The translations under genes were made by a program, and so were the position numbers. Of a stretch of 45,734 nt of DNA, positions 23,594 through 31,656 are shown in pieces. How positions within the stretch are numbered: the stretch's first letter is position 1; each line of letters begins with the position of its first letter. The notes beneath the pieces are model-generated. The model was not told the DNA's origin. It saw only the letters and a program-made list of their open reading frames with translations, and ran no database searches. This DNA is from LB3-1 sp036401895. Lineage in GTDB: Bacteria > Chloroflexota > Chloroflexia > Chloroflexales > Kallotenuaceae. The DNA lies in NCBI GenBank assembly GCA_036401895.1, contig DASWTW010000401.1, positions 1-45,734 of the forward strand, given 5' to 3'.

Positions 23594-24346
23594 TCACGGC
23601 TCGCCGCGATCGATCTGCTGCAAGATCGCCAGCGTTGCGGCCACGATCTGCGACTGCTGCTCTTCACGGCTGATCGTCGCCTGAAGGTCGCCGCGCTGCG
23701 GACCGTACCAGCCGAACTGCGCATGATTGCCGCCTTCGATCGCCACCCAACTCGTATCCGGTGGCAGCAGCGGCCGCGACGCCTCGATATTCTCGGGCGT
23801 TGCCACACCGTCACGTGTGCCCAAGATCGAGGCCACCGGCAAAGACCGATCGGCCAGCGAGGCGCTGCCGGGCGGATACGAGGCCCACAGCACCAGCCCG
23901 CCGATCTGCTCCGGGTGAGCGTGCGCGAACTGAGCCGCCATCGCGCCGCCCAGCGAGTGACCGCCGATCGCCCAGTGCCGGATCGCGGGAAACGCCGCAA
24001 CGACCTCGGCTGCACGATCCGGCGCGAAGACCGCGAAGTTGAGCGGCATCGGGACCAGCACCACCAGGTAGCCCTCGGCTGCCAGAGCATGAGCGGCCGG
24101 CGCATAGGCTCGCTCGTCGACGCGACCGCCGGGATAGATGATCAGGCCCGTAGTTGGCGTGGTTGCCGTCGGCTGAAACACAATCCAGCTCGACTGCTGC
24201 ACGGTCACCTGCGGATCGGATTGCAGCGCGGCGATTGCCTCGGGCATTGGCCGCGGGCCGAGCAGCGCCCAGCCGACAAAGCCCAGCGCCAGCAGCAGCG
24301 GCAGCAGCAGAACCAGCCACCAGCGACGTTTCAAAAAAGTACGCAT
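23594..24346 (-). CDS. Membrane-anchored alpha/beta hydrolase
   Basis: The ATG at 24346 gives 250 residues; an in-frame start 6 codons earlier is possible but would lie inside the likely promoter. A positively charged N-terminus (RTFLKRRWW) and one hydrophobic segment (about residues 9-31) anchor it in the membrane. The hydrolase domain has TGLIIYPGGRVDERAYAPAA, the nucleophile elbow GGHSLGGAMAAQ (GxSxG), an acid-bearing ASILGTRDGV and a catalytic His in EGGNHAQFG. The layout fits the alpha/beta-hydrolase-5 (PF12695) group, which are lipase/esterase-like. The substrate is unknown. No ribosome binding site is seen; TGCTACGAT ends 6 nt before the ATG. Confidence 0.88.
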   Translation of the reverse strand: MRTFLKRRWWLVLLLPLLLALGFVGWALLGPRPMPEAIAALQSDPQVTVQQSSWIVFQPTATTPTTGLIIYPGGRVDERAYAPAAHALAAEGYLVVLVPMPLNFAVFAPDRAAEVVAAFPAIRHWAIGGHSLGGAMAAQFAHAHPEQIGGLVLWASYPPGSASLADRSLPVASILGTRDGVATPENIEASRPLLPPDTSWVAIEGGNHAQFGWYGPQRGDLQATISREEQQSQIVAATLAILQQIDRGEP

Positions 24347-24352
24347 GAATCG

Positions 24353-24361
24353 ATCGTAGCA
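24353..24361 (-). promoter_or_regulatory. Extended -10 box for the hydrolase gene, leaderless arrangement
   Basis: TGCTACGAT on the minus strand, then CGATTC, then ATG: a 6-nt gap that would put transcription start at the start codon. Confidence 0.45.
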
Positions 24362-24387
24362 CAATTCGGTACACTCACGCGGCGCAG

Positions 24388-24421
24388 CAAAAACGCCGAT
24401 GCCTCAGAAAAGCACCGGCGT
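24388..24421 (-). terminator. Rho-independent terminator after the PD40 gene
   Basis: On the minus strand ACGCCGGTGC pairs with GCATCGGCGT (one mismatch), loop TTTTCTGAG, followed by TTTTGC. It lies about 20 nt after the PD40 stop codon. Confidence 0.85.
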
Positions 24422-24439
24422 ACGTGAATCGCGCAGACC

Positions 24440-25405
24440 TCAGCGCGACCAGGCCGGGCTGAAGTTGTAGCGAAACGATCCGGCCAGAAATCCATAGCTG
24501 GTGCCGTCCACGCCAACGCTGTAGAGGGTGCTCGATGTGGGCGTCGGCGGAATCGTGCCGCGCGTGAAGACAATTCGGGTGCTGTCCGGCGACCAGGTCG
24601 GCCCACAGTCGACATATTCGGCGGTATTTGTAAGATTAACCGCGCCTGACCCGTTACTGCTCATAACAAACAGATCGGGCGGAGTCGTTCCACCGGGCGC
24701 ACCGCCGTGCTGTGAGCAAAACGCAATCCACAGCCCGTTCGGCGACCAGGCCGGGCTGGTGTCTTGGATAGGATCGTTGGTGAGCCGCGTTAGACCGGCG
24801 CCATTCGCCAGCATCGAATAGATCTCGGCGTTGCCGTCGCGCGTCGAGGTAAAGACGATCCGGCTGCCATCCGGCGACCAGGCGGGCTCCACATCCAGGG
24901 AAGAATTATTGGTCAGACGTACCTGGTTCGAGCCGTTGGCGTTCATCACATAGATCTCCTGGTTGCCATCGCGCGCGGAGACGAACGCGATCGCGCTGCC
25001 GTCAGGTGACCAGGACGGATCGCTTGCGCCGCCGGGATCGTTTGTGATCTGCTGGATGTCCGAGCCATCATCCTGCATGACGTAGATCTGTCTGAGCGAC
25101 GAGCCTGCTCCCGGCGCGTCGAAGGCCAGCCGCGTGCCGGACGGCGACCAACTGGGATTGTCCGGCGTAGTCAGCGGAAAATCGGTGATCGCGACATCGC
25201 CGGTGCCGTCGCCGTTCACCACATGGATCGACCAGCCGGCCGTGTCGTCGTTGACATAGGCGATGCGGCCAGGGCCACCAGTGCCGACGAGCGGAGCGTA
25301 TATGGTTTTTTGATCCAGGGCCTGATCGGCCGGCGCTTGAGCAAGCGTTGTACCGACTGTCACGCCGGCCAGAAGCAGGAGCAGAACTACTCGCACATAA
25401 ACCAT
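24440..25405 (-). CDS. Secreted TolB-like PD40 beta-propeller protein
   Basis: The ATG at 25405 follows AAGGATGG and opens a signal peptide VYVRVVLLLLLAGVTVGTTLAQA with a probable cleavage after AQA. The 321-residue protein then has six WD40-like (PD40) blades, each carrying the signature PxWSPDGxxIAFxS, for example SDPSWSPDGSAIAFVS and EPAWSPDGSRIVFTS, with IYVMNANGSN-type linkers. Such propellers occur in TolB and in DPP-IV-like peptidases; no peptidase domain is attached here, so it is a stand-alone exported binding or sensing module of unknown partner. It has its own terminator and reads divergently from the DUF433 toxin-antitoxin cassette. Confidence 0.9.
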   Translation of the reverse strand: MVYVRVVLLLLLAGVTVGTTLAQAPADQALDQKTIYAPLVGTGGPGRIAYVNDDTAGWSIHVVNGDGTGDVAITDFPLTTPDNPSWSPSGTRLAFDAPGAGSSLRQIYVMQDDGSDIQQITNDPGGASDPSWSPDGSAIAFVSARDGNQEIYVMNANGSNQVRLTNNSSLDVEPAWSPDGSRIVFTSTRDGNAEIYSMLANGAGLTRLTNDPIQDTSPAWSPNGLWIAFCSQHGGAPGGTTPPDLFVMSSNGSGAVNLTNTAEYVDCGPTWSPDSTRIVFTRGTIPPTPTSSTLYSVGVDGTSYGFLAGSFRYNFSPAWSR

Positions 25406-25535
25406 CCTTTCGAGTACAAAGCGGAAACAGGCTGCTATGCGGTAGCAACAAGCGCCAGTGTAGCGCAGTGTCGGCGGCTGGGGCTATGACAGAAGTCTGT
25501 AGTATGGCTCATGCGATGGGCGGAGAACACGAAAA

Positions 25536-25550
25536 GCAGGCGACTCGCTG
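25536..25550. repeat. Left 15-bp direct repeat flanking a toxin-antitoxin cassette
   Basis: GCAGGCGACTCGCTG occurs here and again, identically and in the same orientation, at 26316-26330. Only the DUF433/PIN-like gene pair and its promoter lie between. Flanking bases differ, so the match stops exactly at 15 bp. Confidence 0.8.
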
Positions 25551-25573
25551 CGCGGTTGCTAGGCTTTCCAGCG

Positions 25574-25582
25574 TGCTATACT
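25574..25582 (+). promoter_or_regulatory. Extended -10 box of the DUF433/PIN-like operon
   Basis: TGCTATACT lies about 30 nt before the ATG at 25612, with GAGAGG as ribosome binding site between them. A TTGCTA 15-16 nt upstream could serve as a weak -35. Confidence 0.5.
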
Positions 25583-25611
25583 GGGTGCAATAGCGTTACG
25601 AGAGGTACAGT

Positions 25612-25926
25612 ATGGCTGTAGCTGAGCGACGATATGAACATATTTTGATCGATGAAGATCGCGTTCCTCGCATTGCAGGCACAACTATTAAGGTTATCGA
25701 GCTAGTACTCGATCAGCAAGTGTATGGCTGGAGCCCGGAAGAGCTACATTTTCAACATCCGCAGCTCACGCTTGGCCAGATCCATGCCGCCCTGGCCTAC
25801 TATTTTGATCATCGCGAAGAATTGGATCGGGATATTGAGCAACGATTTGACCGAGCAACACAGCTACAACAAACACTTCCTGTATCTCCATTAGTAACAA
25901 GGCTCAGGGCGCAGGGAAAATCCTAA
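25612..25926 (+). CDS. DUF433 family antitoxin-like protein
   Basis: This 104-residue protein has the DUF433 signature: ILIDEDRVPRIAGTTIKVIELV (an HxPrIxGTRI-like N-terminus) and a helix-turn-helix-like segment WSPEELHFQHPQLTLGQIHAALAYYFDH. DUF433 proteins commonly serve as DNA-binding antitoxins paired with PIN-like toxins. The stop codon overlaps the start of the next gene by 1 nt (TAATG), the usual coupling of such pairs. GAGAGG precedes the ATG. The pair lies between 15-bp direct repeats. Confidence 0.9.
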   Translation: MAVAERRYEHILIDEDRVPRIAGTTIKVIELVLDQQVYGWSPEELHFQHPQLTLGQIHAALAYYFDHREELDRDIEQRFDRATQLQQTLPVSPLVTRLRAQGKS

Positions 25927-26270
25927 TGCCACTACGCCTGTACATGGATCATCACGTTCCACGAGTTATTACCAATCAGCTCCGCTTGCGTGGTATCGAT
26001 GTTCTCACAGCTTATGAAGACCGAACAAGTGCGATGGAAGATCCGCTACTTTTGAATCGTGCTTCTGAGCTTGAGCGCGTCCTATTCACACAAGATGATT
26101 TATTGACAGAAGCTGCGTTACGGCAGGAGCATGGACAAAGCTTTTATGGCGTTATCTATGCTCATCAACGACGAGCCACGATCGGTGAGTGCGTTCGCGA
26201 TCTCGAAATACTAGCGCTTATCGGAGAACCAGCCGACATCGTTGGTCAAGTAATATTTTTGCCGCTCTAA
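25926..26270 (+). CDS. DUF5615 PIN-like toxin
   Basis: This 114-residue protein begins LRLYMDHHVPRVITNQLRLRGIDVLTAYED, matching the DUF5615/Mut7-C-like PIN-fold group (first acidic residue in YMDHH, then ALQADGxxS-type DVLTAYED). LERVLFTQDDLL carries the later conserved Thr-x-Asp-x-Asp element. These proteins are predicted nucleases and toxin partners of DUF433 antitoxins; RNA cleavage is inferred from the fold and has not been shown for this gene. Translation is coupled to the antitoxin. Confidence 0.88.
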   Translation: MPLRLYMDHHVPRVITNQLRLRGIDVLTAYEDRTSAMEDPLLLNRASELERVLFTQDDLLTEAALRQEHGQSFYGVIYAHQRRATIGECVRDLEILALIGEPADIVGQVIFLPL

Positions 26271-26315
26271 TCCTCACTGACCTGTACAAGCAACACATCA
26301 ACATTTCAAACAACC

Positions 26316-26330
26316 GCAGGCGACTCGCTG
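26316..26330. repeat. Right 15-bp direct repeat flanking a toxin-antitoxin cassette
   Basis: Second identical copy of GCAGGCGACTCGCTG, 46 nt after the toxin stop codon; the partner is at 25536-25550. Confidence 0.8.
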
Positions 26331-26359
26331 AGCCGCCCGCGCTATTGTTCCAAATGCCG

Positions 26360-26635
26360 CTACTCGCCCGCGATGTCTTGATCGCGCTCGTCGTGCAGCG
26401 CCGGCTCGTTGTCCGCGCCGCCACCCGGCGGATAGTACGGATCGCTGTGGATCCGACCTTTGACCTCAGGATTGGACAGCCAGCGGCTCTCGTCGTCGGG
26501 CGAGTCGAAGCCAGTCGTGCCCTCGCCCGCGCCGGTCTCAAACGACGCGTTCTGTGCCGTCGACGGGGTTTTACCGCCGTAATCTGCTCGCGGCTCGTCA
26601 GTGCCCAGGCCGGTGTCGCCTTGCTTGCGTTCCAT
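26360..26635 (-). CDS. Small acidic, probably disordered protein
   Basis: This 91-residue ORF has an excellent ribosome binding site (GAGGAGG, 7 nt before the ATG at 26635). The product is rich in Gly, Asp, Glu and Pro, with almost no hydrophobic stretches (ends PALHDERDQDIAGE), so it is probably intrinsically disordered. I recognise no family. The strong binding site argues for a real gene; the low-complexity composition and lack of a recognised relative leave some doubt. Confidence 0.6.
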   Translation of the reverse strand: MERKQGDTGLGTDEPRADYGGKTPSTAQNASFETGAGEGTTGFDSPDDESRWLSNPEVKGRIHSDPYYPPGGGADNEPALHDERDQDIAGE

Positions 26636-26781
26636 GTGCGCTCCTCCTCGATCTTAACCTACCAGCGTCGTAACGTTGCACGTGGTGTGCCAGAAGCAGA
26701 GAACGCTGCGATGATTGAGAAATATGCTACCATTGCGCATATCCTCAGGCCATACACTCGTTTAAGGAGCCGATCCCAGCC

Positions 26782-28224
26782 ATGCCACACGATACATCCT
26801 GGACGCCGGAGTGGGTCAAACACGCAGTTTTTTATCAAATCTTCCCGGAGCGCTTTGCCAACGGCGAGCCATCGCGCAGCCCGGAGAACGTCGAGCCGTG
26901 GGGCGCACCGCCGACCTTGCATAATTTTATGGGAGGCGATCTCAAGGGCGTGATCGATCACCTGGACTACTTGCAGCAGCTCGGCGTCACAGCGATCTAC
27001 TTCAACCCGATCTTTCAGGCAACCTCCAACCACAAATACAACACCTTCGACTACTTCATGATCGATCCGCACTTCGGCGACCTGAGCCGCTTTCAGGAGC
27101 TGCTGCGCGAGTGCCACAGCCGGAACATCAAGGTCATTCTGGACGGCGTGTTTAATCACTGCGGACGCGGCTTCTACGCCTTTCACGATGTGATGGAGAA
27201 CGGTCAGTTTTCGCCCTTTTACAAATGGTTCAACATTGAAAGCCTGCCGGTCTTCCCATACGACGAGTCGCGGCCGGCCAACTACCGCTCGTGGTGGGGC
27301 ATTCGCTCGCTGCCGCAGTTCAATATCTGGCATCCGCCGGTTCGCGAGTATATTCTGTCGGTCGGTCGCTACTGGATCGAGCAGGGCATCGACGGCTGGC
27401 GGCTGGACGTGCCCAACGAGATCGCCGACCACGACTTCTGGCGCGAGTTTCGGCGCGTCGTCAAAGGGCTCAACCCTGAGGCCTACATCGTCGGCGAGAT
27501 CTGGCAGGACGGCTCGCCCTGGCTGGATGGGACGCAGTTCGACGCGGTGATGAACTATGTCCTGCGCGACATCTGCGTGGAGTTTTTCGCGCGCGGCAGC
27601 ATCGCCGCCGACGAGTTTGGACGCCGGATCGGCGAGCTGCTGGGACGCTACTCGCCCGAGGTCACGGCGGCGCAGCTCAATCTGCTGGGCAGCCACGACA
27701 CGCCGCGCTTCCTGACACTGGCGCAGGGCGATCTGGCCCGGCTCAAGCTGGCCTGGCTTTTTATCACCACCTATCCGGGCGCGCCCTGCATGTACTACGG
27801 CGACGAGATCGGCCTCAGCGGCGAGGGTGATCCCCACTGCCGCGCCTGCTTCCCATGGGACGAGAGCCAGTGGCAGCGCGATCTGCTTGAGTTTGTGCGC
27901 CAGACCACGGCCATGCGCAGCAAATACCCGGTCTTGCGCAGCGGCGACTACCGCGTGCTCCAGGCCGATGCCGGCACCAACCTTTACGCCTTCGCCCGCA
28001 CCGACGCCGACTCGGTCGCGATTGTGCTGCTGAACAACCACTACCACGCGCTCACGCTGCCCGCGCTGCCGATCGACAGCCTCCAGCTGCCCGACGGCCT
28101 CGAATTCGAAGATCTGCTCAGCGGCAGACGCTCACAGGTGCAGGGTGGCCGCCTCACCGATCTGTGGATCGGCGTGCGTGGCGGAGCGGTGCTCTATGCT
28201 CAGCATCGAAAGCCGGCCGATTAA
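26782..28224 (+). CDS. GH13 alpha-glycosidase (neopullulanase/cyclomaltodextrinase-like)
   Basis: This 480-residue enzyme shows all GH13 landmarks: VFYQIFPERFANGEPS, GGDLKGVIDHLDYLQQLGV, region I DGVFNHCG, region II DGWRLDVPNE with the nucleophile Asp209, region III GEIW with acid/base Glu239, and region IV LLGSHDTPR with Asp306. The YQIFPERFANG opening and short form are typical of intracellular alpha-glycosidases of the neopullulanase/cyclomaltodextrinase group, but the usual N-terminal carbohydrate-binding domain of about 120 residues is absent. It should hydrolyse alpha-1,4 or alpha-1,6 glucans or maltodextrins in the cytoplasm, as no signal peptide is seen. AAGGAG lies 12 nt before the ATG, a little far. 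Several following genes read in the same direction. Confidence 0.93.
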   Translation: MPHDTSWTPEWVKHAVFYQIFPERFANGEPSRSPENVEPWGAPPTLHNFMGGDLKGVIDHLDYLQQLGVTAIYFNPIFQATSNHKYNTFDYFMIDPHFGDLSRFQELLRECHSRNIKVILDGVFNHCGRGFYAFHDVMENGQFSPFYKWFNIESLPVFPYDESRPANYRSWWGIRSLPQFNIWHPPVREYILSVGRYWIEQGIDGWRLDVPNEIADHDFWREFRRVVKGLNPEAYIVGEIWQDGSPWLDGTQFDAVMNYVLRDICVEFFARGSIAADEFGRRIGELLGRYSPEVTAAQLNLLGSHDTPRFLTLAQGDLARLKLAWLFITTYPGAPCMYYGDEIGLSGEGDPHCRACFPWDESQWQRDLLEFVRQTTAMRSKYPVLRSGDYRVLQADAGTNLYAFARTDADSVAIVLLNNHYHALTLPALPIDSLQLPDGLEFEDLLSGRRSQVQGGRLTDLWIGVRGGAVLYAQHRKPAD

Positions 28225-28227
28225 GGG

Positions 28228-28233
28228 TACACT
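28228..28233 (+). promoter_or_regulatory. Possible -10 box for the CPBP gene, leaderless arrangement
   Basis: TACACT, then TGAACC, then ATG 28240: a 6-nt gap. It lies just after the alpha-glycosidase stop codon. No ribosome binding site or -35 box is seen, so the gene could instead be translated from the upstream transcript. Confidence 0.35.
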
Positions 28234-28239
28234 TGAACC

Positions 28240-29004
28240 ATGAACGCTGAACTATTTACCGCCGCGCAGCCAGCGCCGATCCGCTGGACCTTGCGCGACT
28301 TGATCATGGTCGGGCTGTTGACGACCGCGCTGGCCGCGGCTCTGCTGCTGGCGATCCTGCTGCCGAGCGCGCTGGGCGTCGATCTGATCCGCGATCTGCT
28401 GCGCAGCCGGCCGCTGGCGGCCACTATGGCTATCGGTGGCCTCGGCTATCTGATCGCGGTCATCGCCACCTACATGATCATTGTGCGCCGCAAGCGTGGC
28501 AGCTGGCGTGAGATCGGCTTTCGCGCGCCGCCGCTCGTCGCGCTGCTGCTCACACCCGCGATCTTTTTCGTCCAGCTGATCCTGCTGGCGCTCGTCAACG
28601 CGATCTTGCAGAGTATCATCGGCACCTTCGAGAATCCGCAGGTCGATGCGCTGACCGATCCGGCCGGCTTCTCGTGGCTCAACTTTGGGCTGGTCTTTCT
28701 CGTCGGCGCGATCATCGCGCCCATCGTGGAGGAGATGCTGTTTCGCGGGCTGCTCTACCAGTGGCTGCGCAATCATACCGGCGCGGTCGGTGCGATCCTG
28801 CTCTCGGGGGCGATCTTCTCGGTTGTACATGTGTATCCGGTGATCTTGCTGCCGCTCTTCGTCGTCGGCGTGGTGCTGGCGGCGGTCTTTGAGTGGACGC
28901 GCTCGCTGTGGATCACGATCACGCTGCACTTTTTTCAGAACGCCCTGGCGATCAGCGTGCTCTTTCTGCTGCAAGCCTATCCTGAGCTGGTGCCGCAGAC
29001 GTGA
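28240..29004 (+). CDS. CPBP family intramembrane metalloprotease
   Basis: This 254-residue membrane protein has about seven hydrophobic segments and the CPBP/Abi (CAAX protease-like) motifs in order. Motif 1 is EEMLFRG at residues 164-170 with the paired Glu, motif 2 is FSVVH with His197, and motif 3 is LHFFQNA with His230 and Asn234. These residues form the intramembrane zinc site of the Rce1-type proteases. The substrate is unknown; bacterial members have been linked to bacteriocin immunity, anti-sigma factor cleavage and protein maturation. The stop overlaps the next gene's GTG start (GTGA), so the PfkB kinase is translationally coupled. Confidence 0.92.
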   Translation: MNAELFTAAQPAPIRWTLRDLIMVGLLTTALAAALLLAILLPSALGVDLIRDLLRSRPLAATMAIGGLGYLIAVIATYMIIVRRKRGSWREIGFRAPPLVALLLTPAIFFVQLILLALVNAILQSIIGTFENPQVDALTDPAGFSWLNFGLVFLVGAIIAPIVEEMLFRGLLYQWLRNHTGAVGAILLSGAIFSVVHVYPVILLPLFVVGVVLAAVFEWTRSLWITITLHFFQNALAISVLFLLQAYPELVPQT

Positions 29005-29909
29005 GCGCGGTCATCTGCTACGGCTCGGTGATCGCCGACCGGGTGCTGGAGCTGCCGCGCTTTCCACGGCCCGGCGAAGGCGTACACGCGCTCGGCGAGC
29101 GGCTCTACGTCGGCGGCGAGCCCTGCAACGTCGGCGGGCATCTGGCGGCTTGGGGCGTCGAGGTGGCGATCGCGGGCAACCGGCTGGGCGACGATCCGCT
29201 GGGCGCGTTTCTGCGCGAGCAGCTGCAACGGCGACCACGCACGCGGCTAGTTGTCGAGAGCGATCCGGCGATCCAAACGCCGACCTGCTACATCTGGATC
29301 ACACCCGACGGCGAGCGCACGATCGTGCCGTCGTGGCCCACGCCGACCGGCTGGACGCTGCCCGGCGAGGATCTGCTGCGTTCAGCGCGCATCGTCAGCA
29401 CGTCGATCTACGGCCCCGGCATGGACGAGATGCTGAGCCTGGCCCGGCGCCGGCAGTTGCCGCTGGCTGTTGCCGACATCTCCGGCCCCGACGATTCGCG
29501 GCTGCCCGGCGCGGCGATCGTCACGACCTCGCGGGCCGTGCTGCACTTTCGCCACAATGTCGAGGAGATCGAAAGCTGGATGGCGGCGGTTCACGCGGTA
29601 GCCGGCGCGACCGTTGTCGTCAGCGATGGGCCGCAGCCAGCACTGGCGCTGAGCGCATCCGGCGATTGGCTCAGCGTCCAGCCGCCTCGGATCGCGCCTG
29701 TCGATACCACGGGCGCCGGCGATGCGCTTAAAGCCGGCATGATCCTGGGCTGGCTCAACGAGTGGCCGCTCGACCAGACCCTGCGCTGGAGCTGCGCCGC
29801 CGCCGGCCTGCAATGTTTACAGCCCGGCCCGTGCGAAGATCCGCCGCCCGGCGTCGCGATCGAAGCGCTGCTGTCGTCGATCAAGGTTGAGCAGCTGCGA
29901 CAGACGTAG
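29001..29909 (+). CDS. PfkB family carbohydrate kinase
   Basis: The start is GTG 29001, overlapping the CPBP stop by 4 nt. The 302-residue product has the PfkB N-terminal glycine motif region (YVGGEPCNVGGHLAAWGVEV), a substrate-site segment TPTCYIWITPDGERTIV and the C-terminal signature DTTGAGDALKAGMILG carrying the anion hole and catalytic Asp. It should phosphorylate a sugar or nucleoside with ATP in the cytoplasm; which one cannot be decided from sequence. Downstream is queA, with a short gap and its own possible promoter. Confidence 0.92.
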   Translation: MSAVICYGSVIADRVLELPRFPRPGEGVHALGERLYVGGEPCNVGGHLAAWGVEVAIAGNRLGDDPLGAFLREQLQRRPRTRLVVESDPAIQTPTCYIWITPDGERTIVPSWPTPTGWTLPGEDLLRSARIVSTSIYGPGMDEMLSLARRRQLPLAVADISGPDDSRLPGAAIVTTSRAVLHFRHNVEEIESWMAAVHAVAGATVVVSDGPQPALALSASGDWLSVQPPRIAPVDTTGAGDALKAGMILGWLNEWPLDQTLRWSCAAAGLQCLQPGPCEDPPPGVAIEALLSSIKVEQLRQT

Positions 29910-29932
29910 GATTGCAATTGAGATTCTTGCGT

Positions 29933-29938
29933 TAGAAT
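29933..29938 (+). promoter_or_regulatory. Possible -10 box for queA
   Basis: TAGAAT lies 8 nt before the ATG, with TTGCAA 15 nt upstream as a short-spaced -35. If used, the transcript would start at or next to the start codon. Confidence 0.4.
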
Positions 29939-29946
29939 AGGCGGCT

Positions 29947-31011
29947 ATGGAGCAACGACCGCTGAGCACAGACGATTTTGACTACGATCTGCCCCAGGAG
30001 CTGATCGCGCAGACGCCCGTGGAGCCGCGCGATCAGTCCCGGCTGCTGGTGCTGAGCCGCGAGCAGGGCACGCTGCGCCACGATCATTTTTACAACATCG
30101 GCAACTATCTCAGAGCGGGCGATCTGATGGTTGCCAACGAAAGCCGCGTGATCCCGGCGCGACTCTTCGGGCGCAAAGCCAGCGGCGGCAAAGTCGAGGT
30201 GCTGCTGCTGCGACGGCGCGACGAGCGCAGCTGGGAGGCGCTGGTGCGCGGCAAGGGCGTGCGGCCCGGCACAACGCTCCAGATCGAGCCACAGCACGCC
30301 GTCACGCTCCACCAGCCGATCCAGGCCCGGGTGCTGGATCTGCTGCCCCACGGTGGCCGCCTGATCCAGTTCGACGCCGCGATCGAGCCGCTGCTGCCGG
30401 AGCTAGGCCAGATGCCGCTGCCGCCCTACATCCATCAGCAAGTCGCCAATCCCGAGCGCTACCAGACGGTGTATAGCAAAACGCAGGGATCGGCAGCCGC
30501 GCCGACCGCCGGATTGCACTTCACGCCCCAGCTGCTCGCCGCGCTTCAGGAGCAGGGCGTTGAGTGGGCGACAGTCACGCTGCATGTTGGCCTGGATACG
30601 TTTCGCCCGGTGCAGGTCAGCGATCCCACGCAGCACACCATGCACAGCGAGTACTTTGAGCTGAGCGCCGCCACCGCCGAGGCGATCAACCGCGCCCGCG
30701 CCGAGCAGCGCCGCGTGATCGCCGTGGGCACGACGACCGTGCGTGTGCTGGAGACCGCCGCACAGTGGGCCGAGCGCCAGGGATCGAGCACGCTCCGGCC
30801 ATGCAGCGGCGACACCGATATTTTCATCTATCCGCCCTACCGCTTCCGCGTGCTGAGCGGCCTGATCACCAACTTTCACCTGCCCAAATCGACGCTGCTG
30901 ATGCTGGTCAGCGCGTTTGCCAGCCGCGAGCAGATTCTGGCTGCCTACGCCGAGGCCGTGCGTGAGCGCTATCGCTTCTTCAGCTTCGGCGACGCGATGC
31001 TGATGATCTAG
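29947..31011 (+). CDS. queA: tRNA preQ1-34 S-adenosylmethionine ribosyltransferase-isomerase
   Basis: This 354-residue protein matches QueA along its length: DFDYDLPQELIAQTPVEPRDQSRLLVLSR, VANESRVIPARLFGRK, the LPPYIHQQVANPERYQTVYS segment, the GSAAAPTAGLHFTP signature, HVGLDTFRPV and the NFHLPKSTLLMLVSAFA motif. The enzyme moves ribose from S-adenosylmethionine to preQ1 at the wobble position of queuosine tRNAs, giving epoxyqueuosine. Other queuosine genes are not in the window. The next gene, on the opposite strand, ends 4 nt away. Confidence 0.97.
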   Translation: MEQRPLSTDDFDYDLPQELIAQTPVEPRDQSRLLVLSREQGTLRHDHFYNIGNYLRAGDLMVANESRVIPARLFGRKASGGKVEVLLLRRRDERSWEALVRGKGVRPGTTLQIEPQHAVTLHQPIQARVLDLLPHGGRLIQFDAAIEPLLPELGQMPLPPYIHQQVANPERYQTVYSKTQGSAAAPTAGLHFTPQLLAALQEQGVEWATVTLHVGLDTFRPVQVSDPTQHTMHSEYFELSAATAEAINRARAEQRRVIAVGTTTVRVLETAAQWAERQGSSTLRPCSGDTDIFIYPPYRFRVLSGLITNFHLPKSTLLMLVSAFASREQILAAYAEAVRERYRFFSFGDAMLMI

Positions 31012-31015
31012 CCGC

Positions 31016-31483
31016 TCAGCGATCGCGCTCCATTCGCTCCACCACCAGGCCCGTGACCGAGCCCCACACGACGTGCGCCAGGATCATCAGCAGATTGCGC
31101 CGGCCCGGGTGCTCGGTTGCGGGGCGCAAGATGCCCAGCGCCGGAAGCAGCCCCAGATAGCTGACCGTCCAGACCACCAGGCCAAAGGCGATACCTTTGA
31201 GAGCGGGCGGGAGCGGCGCGTACTTTGACAGTGGCCCGTAGATCGCGCCCGCCGCCGCGCCATAGGCAAAATGATTCACCAGCGTCAAGCCCACATGCTC
31301 ATCTGTGTCGAGATCGCCGCGCACGCCGGTCTGATCGGTGATCTCGGCCGTGATCTCGCTCGGCGGCAGCGGATACTGCTCATGCTGCGGCAGTAGCCGG
31401 TACATCAACTCCATCGATGCCGTCATCGGCGCGGTCGCGACACAGCCTGCGAGCGCGCCGGAGAGCAACTGTGAACCTATCAT
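31016..31483 (-). CDS. DUF1440-like small membrane protein
   Basis: This 155-residue protein has hydrophobic segments near residues 4-20, 69-85, 95-115 and 130-148. LLSGALAGCVATAPMTASMELMYRLLP and the FAYGAAAGAIYGPL and ILAHVVWGSVTGLV segments resemble the DUF1440/YagU group of inner-membrane proteins. The function is not known; E. coli YagU has been tied to acid resistance. The gene is convergent with queA and divergent from the secreted propeller gene. Confidence 0.75.
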   Translation of the reverse strand: MIGSQLLSGALAGCVATAPMTASMELMYRLLPQHEQYPLPPSEITAEITDQTGVRGDLDTDEHVGLTLVNHFAYGAAAGAIYGPLSKYAPLPPALKGIAFGLVVWTVSYLGLLPALGILRPATEHPGRRNLLMILAHVVWGSVTGLVVERMERDR

Positions 31484-31605
31484 CGTCGCTGAGCCCCCTT
31501 AACCTGATATTGCTCTAAGTCAGATCTCATCTCGACAACAGCGAGCAACACTCATGCCAGCCGGTAAAATCAGTCGAAAGGCTAGATCAACTGCGTGCTT
31601 TTTGC

Positions 31606-31634
31606 TTGACGCGTTTCATTTACGCTGGTGTATT
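31606..31634 (+). promoter_or_regulatory. Promoter of the secreted propeller gene
   Basis: TTGACG (31606-31611), a 17-nt spacer and TGTATT (31629-31634). The predicted start lies about 15 nt before the ATG at 31657, with GGAGG at 31647-31651 between. Confidence 0.65.
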
Positions 31635-31656
31635 CCCAGAGATGATGGAGGATTCG

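Noticed and set aside
26659..28047. Long minus-strand frame (462 codons) opposite the GH13 gene
   Set aside because: It is antisense to an enzyme with all GH13 motifs intact; such long frames are common on the opposite strand in high-GC genes. No ribosome binding site or family match.
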